Below, piece after piece: positions 25,744 to 33,931 of a DNA stretch of 64,000 bases. Position numbers and translations under genes: made by a program. Below the pieces are notes generated by a model. It made no database searches. It was not told the origin of the DNA and was given only the letters and a program-made list of their open reading frames with translations. Source of the stretch: Gordonia hydrophobica NBRC 16057. Lineage in GTDB: Bacteria > Actinomycetota > Actinomycetes > Mycobacteriales > Mycobacteriaceae. The DNA lies in the NCBI RefSeq assembly GCF_001592365.1, contig NZ_BCWU01000012.1:1-64000 (forward strand). Direction: 5' to 3'. Positions within the stretch are counted from its first letter, which is position 1, and each line of letters starts with the position of its first letter.

Positions 25744-26733
25744 CTACACGTTGCCGATGAGCGCCCGAAGCTCGTCCGGCTTCAGCCACGGCGACCGTCG
25801 ATGAATCATCCGGTGACAATTCGCGCAGAGCAACACCAGATCCTTCAGTCGATTCGTTGTCTCGCCTGACTGAGACAGCGGCACGACGTGATGGACCTCG
25901 ATGTAGTCACGCCCACGCGCTCCGTAGAAGTAGCCGAAGTCAAACAAGCAAACCTCGCAGTAGACCTGGTTGTCGTGCTTCGCCTTGAAGTCGTTGATCT
26001 TCCTCTGGCGGAGTTTTCGATCGCGCTCGCGTGCGAAGTGCTGCCTCTGGAGGATGCGCCCCTCGCTCGCTCCCTCGTCTTCATCCTCGAACGCCACACT
26101 CAGGTCCACCGACGTCGAGCCGTCCGCGACGGTTTGCCGAATCTGATCCGCGACACGCGCCATATCCTCGGGCGCAGCCCGAAAATCGTTGAGAACCAAC
26201 AGGTCCAGCTTGCCGCTATGTATCGCCGTCCGACCTGGCAGCAGCGACGCTAGATCAAGAGTCTTGCGCGCGACCCCCTTTCGATTGCGAAAAGTGTCCA
26301 AGCGCGTCGCGGGCGGATGCAGTGGCAGCTGCTGCAAGAGCGCGGACAGCTCTCCTACCCGATCGTCCGTGGACCGAAGTTCTCGCCACCCGTTCTTAGC
26401 CACGAGATCGCACGCCAGAATCAACTCGTCCCGCGCCCAGTCTGGGTTCTGTGTCGGCGCTACTTGCACTTCAAAGCCGAGCTTGCGAAGCACCGTCGCC
26501 ACAGTCTTGTCCCCGCCGCTGAAGTCGTTTGATCGAACCGCATCCTGGCCTGGCAGGTATCCGTACGCCGCACCGACGACAGCCTTCGAGTCGTACCGCG
26601 TGCCGTTGCGAACGACAAAGTACGCACGAGCGGGTCCGTAGTGGTACTTCGACAGAAAGCCGTCTCGACCTCGCAAATCGAACTCATCCAGGGCGAGGTT
26701 TACCGCTTCGACGGTCAGGTCAGAGAGCTTCAC
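25744..26733 (-). CDS. McrA-like HNH endonuclease (putative type IV restriction enzyme)
   Basis: A 329-aa protein with three parts. Residues 1-90 resemble the N-terminal head domain of ScoMcrA-type enzymes (DGFLSKYHYGPARAYFVVRNG ... YDSKAVVGAA ... FSGG). Residues about 95-170 form a McrA/HNH-associated domain (WARDELILACDLVAKNGW, FRNRKGVARKTLD). The C-terminal HNH domain has zinc cysteines C259/C262 and C303/C306, with active-site EVHHVVPL (H281, H282), N294 and H307. ScoMcrA enzymes cut DNA carrying methylcytosine or phosphorothioate; the present protein lacks an obvious SRA domain, so its target modification is uncertain. It lies next to attR and is probably defence cargo. Confidence 0.78.
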   Translation of the reverse strand: MKLSDLTVEAVNLALDEFDLRGRDGFLSKYHYGPARAYFVVRNGTRYDSKAVVGAAYGYLPGQDAVRSNDFSGGDKTVATVLRKLGFEVQVAPTQNPDWARDELILACDLVAKNGWRELRSTDDRVGELSALLQQLPLHPPATRLDTFRNRKGVARKTLDLASLLPGRTAIHSGKLDLLVLNDFRAAPEDMARVADQIRQTVADGSTSVDLSVAFEDEDEGASEGRILQRQHFARERDRKLRQRKINDFKAKHDNQVYCEVCLFDFGYFYGARGRDYIEVHHVVPLSQSGETTNRLKDLVLLCANCHRMIHRRSPWLKPDELRALIGNV

Positions 26734-26958
26734 CGCGCCAGATTATCGGCGACGTGCGACAAACTCGCCCGGTCACCCCGGTCACCCCGGTCTCACCCCG
26801 GCGACCGAGGGCGATATCAGGTCGTCCTGCGCCGACCCCGGTCCGTCCCGAACCGTCCCGAACAGTCACCGTTTCCGCTGGTCAAGTGGGGTAATCCAGG
26901 GTGCTCGATAGCGATCTGCGCAGGTCCGCGAAGTCCCAGGAAACGCCCACCGTCCGTT
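26734..26958. other. Non-coding right end of the island
   Basis: No gene is supported in this 225-bp stretch. It contains the upstream region of the HNH gene and the CACCCCGGT repeats (26774-26802). Confidence 0.6.
26774..26802 (+). repeat. Possible integrase arm-type sites, right end
   Basis: Three near-tandem copies of CACCCCGGT lie at 26774-26782, 26783-26791 and 26794-26802 (the last ends GGC). They have the same 9-mer and orientation as at 20911-20930. Confidence 0.45.
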
Positions 26959-27007
26959 CTTAAAATCCGCACAGTGTCGGTTCGAATCCGACTGGGGGCA
27001 CCGCATC
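26959..27007 (+). repeat. attR: 49-bp direct repeat
   Basis: This is a perfect copy of 20811-20859, containing only the 3' half of the tRNA (no acceptor 5' strand or D arm), so it is not a functional tRNA gene. It marks the right end of the island. Confidence 0.9.
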
Positions 27008-27024
27008 GACACCGTCGGGCCTCG

Positions 27025-27963
27025 CTACTCGCCGAGGCTCCGCAGATCAGTGTTCGCTCCGCACACGATGACGGCGATCCGCTCGCCCGGCACCGGTTGA
27101 TACACGCCCGACGTCAGGGCGGCGAGAGCCGTCGCCGCACCGTGCTCCGCCGCGATGCGATAGTCGTCCCACAACACGTCGCGGGCAGCGACGATCGCCG
27201 CATCGTCGACGAGCACGCTGCGCGGAGGCGTCGCGGTCGCGACCTCGAACGCCTCGGCACCGATACGGCGCGCACCGAGTGAGTCTGCGGCGACTCCGGA
27301 CACCGTCACGTCGACCGGATGCCCGGCGCTCAGCGCCGAATGCAGGGTCGGAATGCGCGCAGGCTCCACGGCGACGACCCGCACATCGTGAGCTGCCGCG
27401 ACCGTCGCGACACCGGCGTACAGACCACCGCCACCCACCGCCACGACGATCGTGTCGACGTCGGGCAGATCCTCGATGATCTCCACGCCGATCACGCCGG
27501 CACCGGCGGCGATGTCGGGCTGGTCGTAAGCGTGACAGAACAGCGCACCCGTGGCGGCGACGTATTCCTGCGCAGCCTCATACGCCTCGGCGTACTCGGT
27601 GCCGACCTGCCGCACCTGCGCACCGTACTGTCGGAGCCGCTCCACTTTGACCTGCGGCACAGTCTCGGGGACGAACACCGTCGCCGGCACGCCGAGCGCT
27701 GCCGCGGCGAAGGCGTTCGCCAGCCCGGCATTGCCGCCGGAGGCCGCAACCACACCCACACTCTCGTCCACCTCGCCGCGCGCAACGGCAGCGAGCTGCC
27801 GATTGAACGCACCACGGGTCTTGAACACACCGCACTTCTGCAGGAACTCCGCCTTGATCCAGATCTGCGCGCCGCCGATCGGGTCGGCGGCGAACAACGG
27901 CGTACGACGCACATACGCTGCGGTTCGCTCGCACGCCGCCTCCACATCAGCAACGGTCAACAT
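27025..27963 (-). CDS. PLP-dependent serine/threonine dehydratase-like protein
   Basis: A 312-aa fold-type II PLP enzyme. The Schiff-base lysine is in GVFKTRGAFNRQ at about residue 48, the phosphate loop is VVAVGGGGLYAG, and the asparagine loop is ASGGNAG. It is short: no C-terminal ACT regulatory domain, as in catabolic or biodegradative dehydratases and serine racemases. It would deaminate L-threonine or L-serine to a 2-oxoacid and ammonia. The ATG at 27963 was chosen; the frame stays open upstream, antisense to the divergent regulator. Divergent arrangement with an XRE-cupin regulator and a dyad in between suggests local control. Confidence 0.85.
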   Translation of the reverse strand: MLTVADVEAACERTAAYVRRTPLFAADPIGGAQIWIKAEFLQKCGVFKTRGAFNRQLAAVARGEVDESVGVVAASGGNAGLANAFAAAALGVPATVFVPETVPQVKVERLRQYGAQVRQVGTEYAEAYEAAQEYVAATGALFCHAYDQPDIAAGAGVIGVEIIEDLPDVDTIVVAVGGGGLYAGVATVAAAHDVRVVAVEPARIPTLHSALSAGHPVDVTVSGVAADSLGARRIGAEAFEVATATPPRSVLVDDAAIVAARDVLWDDYRIAAEHGAATALAALTSGVYQPVPGERIAVIVCGANTDLRSLGE

Positions 27964-27994
27964 GTGAGATCCTCCGATTGGATGGCTTATTATC

Positions 27995-28021
27995 ATGAAC
28001 GTACCGTTCATTTTAATGAAC
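27995..28021. promoter_or_regulatory. Palindromic operator between dehydratase and XRE-cupin genes
   Basis: ATGAACG-TAC-CGTTCAT (27995-28011) is a perfect 7-bp-arm dyad. An extra half-site ATGAAC lies at 28016-28021. It is AT-rich in a GC-rich region, 31 bp upstream of the dehydratase start. Confidence 0.6.
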
Positions 28022-28114
28022 TCACGTGATCGAGCAACCTCGGAGGGGGGCGTCTGAATCACCCCGCCCCGCACCGGCAGCGAGTGCGCATCACAGCATC
28101 CGCACGATGGGATC

Positions 28115-28699
28115 ATGGACGACGTGACTGACGAATCGAAAGCCGCCGGACCCGCCGTGAGCACGATTGCCGCGGCGATCGGCACCCGCATCGCGCAACG
28201 TCGCACACTTCGAGGGATGTCGGCCGCAGAACTCGCCAGACGTGCCGGACTCTCCAAAGGCACCATGTCCGCCATCGAGGCGGGCACTGCGAACCCGACC
28301 ATCTCGACCCTCGACGCCATCGCCGTCGCACTGCGCATCCCGATGACCGATCTGCTGGCCCACGACACCGAGCCCGGTCCCGTGCACATGCCCGGCACCG
28401 AGATCGCGGACGGCGAGGAGAAGCGGGAGTTGCTGCGACGCATCAGCGGCGGCCACAGTCTGGAGATCTGGCGCATGCGCCTGCCCGCCCATCACGCGAG
28501 CGACGGCGTTCCCCACGCACCCGGCACGATCGAGCACCTCTACGTCGCCGCCGGCCATCTCACCGCGGGACCGACAGACGCTTTGGTGGACCTGGGCCCC
28601 GGAGACATGCTCGCGTACGCGGGCGACGTACCGCACCACTACCGAACCGGAGACGAGCCCGTCGACCTCACGGTGACGTTCGCCACGCCGGTCACCTGA
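28115..28699 (+). CDS. XRE-type HTH regulator with C-terminal cupin domain
   Basis: A 194-aa protein with an XRE HTH at about residues 27-80 (MSAAELARRAGLSKGTMSAIEAGTANP) joined to a small beta-rich cupin domain (HLYVAAGHL, GPGDMLAYAGDVPHHY). This architecture belongs to MerR/PuuR/SutR-like regulators that sense small metabolites or amino acids. It is divergent from the dehydratase and probably controls it through the dyad at 27995-28011. Start ATG at 28115 has no strong ribosome site, and a downstream ATG is not convincing. Confidence 0.87.
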   Translation: MDDVTDESKAAGPAVSTIAAAIGTRIAQRRTLRGMSAAELARRAGLSKGTMSAIEAGTANPTISTLDAIAVALRIPMTDLLAHDTEPGPVHMPGTEIADGEEKRELLRRISGGHSLEIWRMRLPAHHASDGVPHAPGTIEHLYVAAGHLTAGPTDALVDLGPGDMLAYAGDVPHHYRTGDEPVDLTVTFATPVT

Positions 28700-28717
28700 C
28701 GCGGACTCCGCCTCGGC

Positions 28718-29308
28718 CTACGCGGACTGCTGCACGGCAAGGAGGTTTCGCGCGGCGTCGAGTGCCTGCGCGGCGATGTCGGGGTCGATGCGCACCAGGG
28801 TGAACGCAGTGATGACGTGGCTGGTGCAGGCGTCGGCGATCGCCTCCTGCGTCGCAGCGGTCAGGTGCGGCAGCCGCGCGCGGACGCCCGCGGTGAATGC
28901 GGTCCGCAGTTCCGCGGCGTACGCACTGATGACGTGTGCGACGGCGGCGTCGTGACCGATCGGAGCGCCTGCGGTGTTGACCAGGAGGCAGCCGCTGGTG
29001 GCAGGCAGCGTGCCCGCCCGCAGGAGTGCGGCGCGAAGCCCGGCGAGGTACTGGTCGATCGCCTCGGGGTCGACGTCGCCGCCGGTCAGCGGCCGCAGCC
29101 GCGGACGGACGACCTCGCCGAGGTAACTGTCGACGGCGGCGTCGAACAGGCCGCGCTTGGAGCCGAACGCATGGTAGATGCTCGACCGGCTCAGACCGGT
29201 CGCCCGCTCCAACTCGGGCAACGACGCCCCTTCGAACCCGCGTGCCCAGAACACTCCGCGCGCGGCACGGATCACGTCGTCCGTGTCGAACGTCTGATTG
29301 CGCCCCAT
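28718..29308 (-). CDS. TetR-family repressor, divergent from DUF1304 gene
   Basis: A 196-aa regulator with the HTH at residues about 26-48 (ASLPELERATGLSRSSIYHAF) and a helical ligand domain that includes TSGCLLVNTA with a cysteine. Members with this CLLV motif are often electrophile- or quinone-responsive (a tendency, not proof). It is divergent from a DUF1304-oxidoreductase operon, and the intergenic region has a 10-bp-arm dyad, so it likely represses both directions. The ATG at 29308 gives the normal TetR length. Confidence 0.85.
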   Translation of the reverse strand: MGRNQTFDTDDVIRAARGVFWARGFEGASLPELERATGLSRSSIYHAFGSKRGLFDAAVDSYLGEVVRPRLRPLTGGDVDPEAIDQYLAGLRAALLRAGTLPATSGCLLVNTAGAPIGHDAAVAHVISAYAAELRTAFTAGVRARLPHLTAATQEAIADACTSHVITAFTLVRIDPDIAAQALDAARNLLAVQQSA

Positions 29309-29324
29309 CTCACCCTCCAGTTTA

Positions 29325-29364
29325 TGAACTGACCATTCCAGTATATATTGGATCGGTCAGTTCA
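29325..29364. promoter_or_regulatory. TetR operator with 10-bp arms around a TATATAT centre
   Basis: TGAACTGACC (29325-29334) and GGTCAGTTCA (29355-29364) are perfect complements separated by 20 bp containing TATATAT. The outer GTTTA/TAAAC continues the dyad with one mismatch. It lies between the TetR and DUF1304 starts. Confidence 0.7.
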
Positions 29365-29407
29365 CTAAACGGGTGCGCCGTCCGGCGCCTTGCCAAGGAG
29401 TCACACC

Positions 29408-29797
29408 ATGGTCATCACGGGTCTCATCCTCGCCGGCGTCGCGGCGCTGGTACACGTCTTCATCTTCTATCTGGAATCCATCGCGTGGACCAGCGAGCGC
29501 GCCCGCGCGACGTTCGGCACCGGCACGGTGGACGAGGCCGCCGCGCAGAAGGACTTGGCGTTCAATCAAGGGTTCTACAACCTGTTCCTCGCCATCGCCG
29601 TCGGCCTCGGCATCGTGCTGTACTCCGCCGGGCAGCACGCGGTCGGCGCGACGCTCGTGTTCACCGGCGCCGGCTCCATGGTCGCCGCGTCTGCGGTCCT
29701 GCTCCTGTCGAGCCCTGACAAGGCTGCGGCCGCGTTGAAGCAGGGCGTCATCCCGACGCTCGGCGTCATCGCCCTCGCCATCGGCCTCGCACTCTGA
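29408..29797 (+). CDS. DUF1304 family small membrane protein
   Basis: A 129-aa protein with four hydrophobic segments. It starts MVITGLILAGVAALVHVFIFYLESIAW, which is the DUF1304 opening (His and Glu in the first helix). A conserved QGFYNLFLA follows the first loop. AAGGAG lies 7 nt before the ATG at 29408. Function is unknown. It is the first gene of an operon with the oxidoreductase below and is under the TetR operator at 29325-29364. Confidence 0.85.
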   Translation: MVITGLILAGVAALVHVFIFYLESIAWTSERARATFGTGTVDEAAAQKDLAFNQGFYNLFLAIAVGLGIVLYSAGQHAVGATLVFTGAGSMVAASAVLLLSSPDKAAAALKQGVIPTLGVIALAIGLAL

Positions 29798-29832
29798 CCG
29801 CGCCCCCTACCTGCACAGAAAGGCCACACCAC

Positions 29833-30855
29833 ATGTCGCACACCACCAGCACCCAGGTCCAGCTCGTCACCCGTCCCCGCGGTTGGCCTACACACGACGA
29901 CTTCCGCACCGTCGCCGTCGACTACGACGACCTCGCGCCGGGTCAGGTGCGGGTGCGCAACGACTTCCTGTCCGTCGATCCCTACATGCGCGGCCGTATG
30001 AACGACGCCAAGAGCTACATTCCGCCGTTCGTGCTCGGCGAGACGATGACCGGCGGCGCCATCGGGCACGTCGTTGAGTCCGCCGACGAAGCGCTTCCGG
30101 TCGGTACGCTGGTGCAGCACGACCTCGGCTGGCGCGACATCGCGCAGGCCGACGCCGCCGCGTTCCGGGCCGTCCCCGAACTGCCGGGCGTCCCCCTCTC
30201 GGTGCGGCTCGGCATCCTCGGCATGACGGGCATGACCGCCTACGTCGGCCTCACCGCGATCGCCGGAATGACCGAGGGCGACACCGTCTTCGTCTCGGGC
30301 GCCGCGGGCGCAGTCGGCACCGCCGCCGGGCAGATCGCCCGTCTCCTCGGCGCCAAGCGCGTCATCGGATCCGCGGGCTCTGCGGAGAAGGTGGCCCTGC
30401 TGACCGAGAAGTACGGCTACGACGCCGCGTTCAACTACAAGGACGGCCCGGTGCGCAAGCAGTTGGCCGCCCTGGCGCCGGAAGGCGTCGACGTGTACTT
30501 CGACAACGTCGGCGGCGAGCATCTGGAAGCAGCCCTCGACGTCATGAACGACGGCGGACGCGTCGCCCTGTGCGGGGTCATCAGCGTCATGAACACGGCC
30601 GGCCGGCCCGTCGGCCCGAACAACATGGCGAACATCATCACCCGCGGACTCACGCTCAAGGGCTTCACGCTGGGCAACTACGTCCACCTGGCCCCGGAGT
30701 TCTCCCAGCGCATGACCGCCTGGTTCGGCGAAGGGAAGATCGCCTACGACGAGACCATCGTCGACGGCATCGAGCACGCGGTGGACGCGTTCCTCGACAT
30801 GATGCGCGGCGCCAACACCGGAAAGATGCTCGTCCGCATCGCCTCCGACGCCTGA
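29833..30855 (+). CDS. MDR-family NADP-dependent oxidoreductase (leukotriene B4/CurA type)
   Basis: A 340-aa zinc-independent medium-chain dehydrogenase/reductase. Diagnostic pieces: an N-terminal SVDPYMRGRM segment, GMTGMTAYVGL, the Rossmann loop VSGAAGAVGTAAGQIA, and a C-terminal YDETIVDGIEHAVDAF. These are typical of double-bond reductases acting on alpha,beta-unsaturated carbonyls (CurA, prostaglandin reductase). An electrophile-detoxification role fits the adjacent TetR regulator. It starts 35 bp after DUF1304 in the same operon. The substrate is unproven. Confidence 0.87.
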   Translation: MSHTTSTQVQLVTRPRGWPTHDDFRTVAVDYDDLAPGQVRVRNDFLSVDPYMRGRMNDAKSYIPPFVLGETMTGGAIGHVVESADEALPVGTLVQHDLGWRDIAQADAAAFRAVPELPGVPLSVRLGILGMTGMTAYVGLTAIAGMTEGDTVFVSGAAGAVGTAAGQIARLLGAKRVIGSAGSAEKVALLTEKYGYDAAFNYKDGPVRKQLAALAPEGVDVYFDNVGGEHLEAALDVMNDGGRVALCGVISVMNTAGRPVGPNNMANIITRGLTLKGFTLGNYVHLAPEFSQRMTAWFGEGKIAYDETIVDGIEHAVDAFLDMMRGANTGKMLVRIASDA

Positions 30856-30869
30856 CGGCCGGTCCCGAC

Positions 30870-30887
30870 AGGGCGGTCCCCCGCCCT
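30870..30887. terminator. Short hairpin between convergent genes
   Basis: AGGGCGG (30870-30876) and CCGCCCT (30881-30887) pair around the loop TCCC between the MDR gene and the convergent cinA. Confidence 0.5.
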
Positions 30888-32155
30888 CACTCCCTCAGCG
30901 CTCGCGCCGCCAGATGCAGCGCCGCCGACGTCGCACGGCGGCGGACGGCGGCGCGATCGCCCGGGAAGTTGCGCGTGATCGTGACCGTCTCGCGGCCGTC
31001 GATCGCCAGGCCGAAGCAGACGGTGCCGACCGGCTTGCCCGGCACAGCGCCGCCGGGCCCGGCGATGCCGGTGGTCGACACGGCGATGTCGGAGCCGAGG
31101 ACGCGGCGTGCGCCCTCGGCCATCGCCTTCGCGACGGGTTCGCTCACGGCGCCGACCTCGCCGATCAGATCCGCGGGCACGCCGAGGACGCCCGACTTCA
31201 CCTCGTTCGCATACGAGACCACGCCGCCGAGCAGGTACGACGACGAGCCCGCGCGGTCGGTGAGCGCGGCGGCCACCAGCCCGCCGGTGCACGACTCGGC
31301 GGTGCCGATGGTGCGGCCGTCGAGCAGACCCGCGAGGACCTCGCCGATCGTCGAGCCGTCGGTCGAGTAGACCCGATCCCCGTGCCGCGCGAGGATCACG
31401 TCCTCCACCGCCTGATACGTCGGTGCGGCGCCGGCTTCGAACCGCGTGACGATCTCCAGTTCGCCGTCGCTCATGCACGTGGTGATCTCCAGCGCGTCGA
31501 ACCCCGCGATCTCGCTCTCGGCCTGCAGCAGCGACTCCGCGAGGTCGGCTTCGGAGAGACCGTAGGCGCGCAACGTGTGCTGGCGGTACGAATCGCGGTC
31601 GGCAATCGCTGCGACCACGGCCGGCGTCGCGAGCGCGGACGCCCACATCGCCTGCACCTCGTGGGGCGGTCCGGGCAGGACCAGGATCGCAGGCAGCTCG
31701 TCGGTCGCGGCGACGGCGACGCCCGGTGCCGTTCCCGTCGGCGGAACGGCCTCGGCCCCGTCAGGGATCAGCGCCTGTTTGTCGATGGCCGCGGTCATCG
31801 CCGGGGTCAGGTCGCCGCTGACCTTGCGCCAGTTGCGGATCACTGCCTCGATCGTGGCCCGCATCTCCGGATCGGTGTGCAGCTCCCGACCGGTGAACTC
31901 GCTGACGACGGCGACGGTGAGGTCGTCGGCCGTCGGCCCGAGTCCCCCGGTTGTGACGATGAGATCGACGCCTTCGTCGGCGAGGAACCGCAGCTGCGCC
32001 AGGAGGTCGTCGGAACGGTCGCCGCAGACCGTGATGTGGGCGACCTCGACGCCGAGCTCCAGGAGCTGGGCCGACACCCAGGGTCCGTTGCGATCAGAGA
32101 TCCGGCCGCTGAGGACTTCGGTTCCGGTGACGACGATTCCAGCGCGTGTGCTCAC
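30887..32155 (-). CDS. cinA: CinA-family protein (NMN deamidase-like)
   Basis: A 422-aa cytosolic protein with an N-terminal MoCF/COG1058 domain (GIVVTGTEVLSGRISDRNG; TTGGLGPTADDLT) and a C-terminal NMN-deamidase domain from about residue 265 (GTAESCTGGLVAAALTD, where the serine and nearby lysine form the active site, and TTGIAGPGG). In other bacteria CinA hydrolyses nicotinamide mononucleotide in NAD recycling and has been linked to competence or drug tolerance. Length equals mycobacterial CinA. The next gene, transcribed in the same direction, is 24 bp upstream; a shared transcript with the ABC genes is possible. Confidence 0.9.
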   Translation of the reverse strand: MSTRAGIVVTGTEVLSGRISDRNGPWVSAQLLELGVEVAHITVCGDRSDDLLAQLRFLADEGVDLIVTTGGLGPTADDLTVAVVSEFTGRELHTDPEMRATIEAVIRNWRKVSGDLTPAMTAAIDKQALIPDGAEAVPPTGTAPGVAVAATDELPAILVLPGPPHEVQAMWASALATPAVVAAIADRDSYRQHTLRAYGLSEADLAESLLQAESEIAGFDALEITTCMSDGELEIVTRFEAGAAPTYQAVEDVILARHGDRVYSTDGSTIGEVLAGLLDGRTIGTAESCTGGLVAAALTDRAGSSSYLLGGVVSYANEVKSGVLGVPADLIGEVGAVSEPVAKAMAEGARRVLGSDIAVSTTGIAGPGGAVPGKPVGTVCFGLAIDGRETVTITRNFPGDRAAVRRRATSAALHLAARALRE

Positions 32156-32179
32156 GCTTCGAGGTTACGTTCTGACCGC

Positions 32180-33931
32180 TCACCCGCGGAATCGGCTCCA
32201 TGCCGACCACAGTTCGGCGTAGCGACCGCCGGCCCGGCGCAGCGCGTCGTGTGTTCCGTTCTCGACGATGCGGCCGCCCTCCATCACCAGAATCCGATCG
32301 GCGCGCGCGGCCTGAGTGAGTCGATGGGCGATCACCAGGGCCGTCCGCCCTTCGAGCGCCGCCTGCGCGCCGTCCTCGAGGACGTCGGCGTCGGCGCTGT
32401 CGGCGTCGGCGGTGGCCTCGTCGAAGATGACCACCGGTGGATCCAGCAGCATCAACCGCGCCAACGCGATCTGTTGTTCGCGCATCGGCGTCAACGCGTG
32501 ACCGCCCGCGCCGACCACGGTCTCGAGTCCGTCCGGCAGCAGCGCGACCCACTCCCACGCGCCGACGGCCTCCAGCGCCGAGCGCACTTGGTCGGGCGTG
32601 GCGTCGGGCGCGGTGAGCCGGAGATCGTCGATCAGCGGACCCGAGAAGACGTGCACCTCCTGCGTCACCAGCACGGGACGCTCGTCGATCGCGAGGTCGC
32701 GGAGGTCGACGTCGCCGACCGTGATGGTCCCGGACTCGGGCTCGTGGATGCCGGCGAGCAGGGCGGCGAGGGTCGTCTTGCCCGCCCCGGAACTGCCGAC
32801 GACGGCGACGGTCTCCCCCGGTTCGACGACGATGCTGACCTCGTGGAGCACCGTGCGGGCGTCGCGGTGGTAGCGGAAGGTGACGGCGTCGGTCTGCAGC
32901 CTGCGCGCCCCGCTCCCGACGGCGACGGCGTCCTCGGGCGGCCCTTCTCCATCCCCGATCACGCCGACGATGCGACTGAGCGACGCCGCGCCGGACTGGA
33001 TCGGATCCATCACCAGCAGCAGCCCGGCGATGGGGTCGAACAACCGTAGGAACAGGAGCATGGCGGTCGTGGCGGCGCCGACGGTGGCGCTGCCGGCGTC
33101 GACGAGGAGGAAGCCGACGATCACGATGGTCGCCATGCCGAGGAACTCGGCGAAGTTGAGCCGGCCGAACAGCCGGTTGTTGGTGATGCGGGCGCGCATC
33201 GACCACTTCACGACGCCCCACGAGCCGGCGTCGATCCGTTCGGCCGACCGCCCGACCAGACCGAACGCGTGGACCGTCGCGAGCCCGCGGACGGCGCCGA
33301 GCACGTGGTGCGCACGGCGCGCCATGGCGGCGCGTTCCCCGCGATACACCGGCGGCGCCACCGTCAGGAACATGCGCATGGCGAACCAGTACACCGGAAC
33401 GATCACCACGATCACGGCGAGGAAGCGCCAGTCCAGCGCGGCGAAGCCGATCGCGGTGACCACGACCGTGAACGCCGATCTCGACAGCATCGGCACCCCG
33501 GTCGCGATGGCCTCGCTGACCACTTCCACGTCGTCGGTGGCCCGCGAGACGAGGTCGCCCGACCCGGCCTCCTCCACTCGGGACTGCGGCAATGCCAACG
33601 CCGCGCCGACCATGTCCTCGCGGAGTCGGGCGAGCGCGGTCTCGAACAACTGCGCCGACAACGCCACACCGAGCCCGGTCAGCACCGCCGATCCCAGCGC
33701 GGCGACCGCCATCGCGATGCCGATGCGCGCGATGTCGGCGGTGGAGCCGGAATCGATCGCGGTGTCGACCATGGCGCCGAAGCCCCACGGGACGACGAGG
33801 CCGAGCGCGGCACCGCCGAACAGGATGGTGACGACGCCGGCCAGTGCCCAGTGCCTGCCCGCGAGCAGTCCACGGACGTAGGCCAGCGTGCTGCGGCCGT
33901 CGGCGACGGCCAGGGTGCGGTCCGCGGTCAT
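32180..33931 (-). CDS. ABC exporter half-transporter with intact ATPase motifs but degenerate signature
   Basis: A 583-aa half-transporter: six helices, then a nucleotide-binding domain. Walker A is canonical (VGSSGAGKTT, about residues 375-386), Walker B and glutamate are canonical (VVIFDEATADAD, about 498-509) and the H-loop histidine is present (VIAHRL, about 535). However the signature LSGGQ is replaced by LTPMREQ (about 477-484). Paired with the partner below, which has an intact LSGGQ but no catalytic motifs, this gives one working and one dead ATP site. The start ATG at 33931 overlaps the partner stop (ATGA). The frame remains open upstream of it, antisense or out of frame with the partner. 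Confidence 0.88.
   Translation of the reverse strand: MTADRTLAVADGRSTLAYVRGLLAGRHWALAGVVTILFGGAALGLVVPWGFGAMVDTAIDSGSTADIARIGIAMAVAALGSAVLTGLGVALSAQLFETALARLREDMVGAALALPQSRVEEAGSGDLVSRATDDVEVVSEAIATGVPMLSRSAFTVVVTAIGFAALDWRFLAVIVVIVPVYWFAMRMFLTVAPPVYRGERAAMARRAHHVLGAVRGLATVHAFGLVGRSAERIDAGSWGVVKWSMRARITNNRLFGRLNFAEFLGMATIVIVGFLLVDAGSATVGAATTAMLLFLRLFDPIAGLLLVMDPIQSGAASLSRIVGVIGDGEGPPEDAVAVGSGARRLQTDAVTFRYHRDARTVLHEVSIVVEPGETVAVVGSSGAGKTTLAALLAGIHEPESGTITVGDVDLRDLAIDERPVLVTQEVHVFSGPLIDDLRLTAPDATPDQVRSALEAVGAWEWVALLPDGLETVVGAGGHALTPMREQQIALARLMLLDPPVVIFDEATADADSADADVLEDGAQAALEGRTALVIAHRLTQAARADRILVMEGGRIVENGTHDALRRAGGRYAELWSAWSRFRG

Larger units (their letters stand above)
20811..27007. mobile_element. 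Integrated genomic island in tRNA-Leu, 6.2 kb
   Basis: The element is bounded by 49-bp perfect direct repeats (20811-20859 and 26959-27007) that begin in the anticodon loop of the tRNA and run 7 bp past it. The left copy keeps the tRNA whole and the right copy is a tRNA fragment. Contents: DUF5343 and HEPN genes, a frameshifted tyrosine integrase, a serine recombinase, a capsid-gene fragment, one small ORF and an HNH nuclease. The first two genes have visibly lower GC and codon use unlike the chromosome. It is probably a small, partly decayed integrative element or phage satellite. Confidence 0.9.

Noticed and set aside
26774..26802. Start of a CRISPR array
   Set aside because: Repeats are 9 bp, adjacent, without spacers; they resemble integrase arm sites.
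26959..27007. Second tRNA-Leu gene
   Set aside because: Only the 3' half is present, lacking the acceptor 5' strand and D arm; it is the attR copy.
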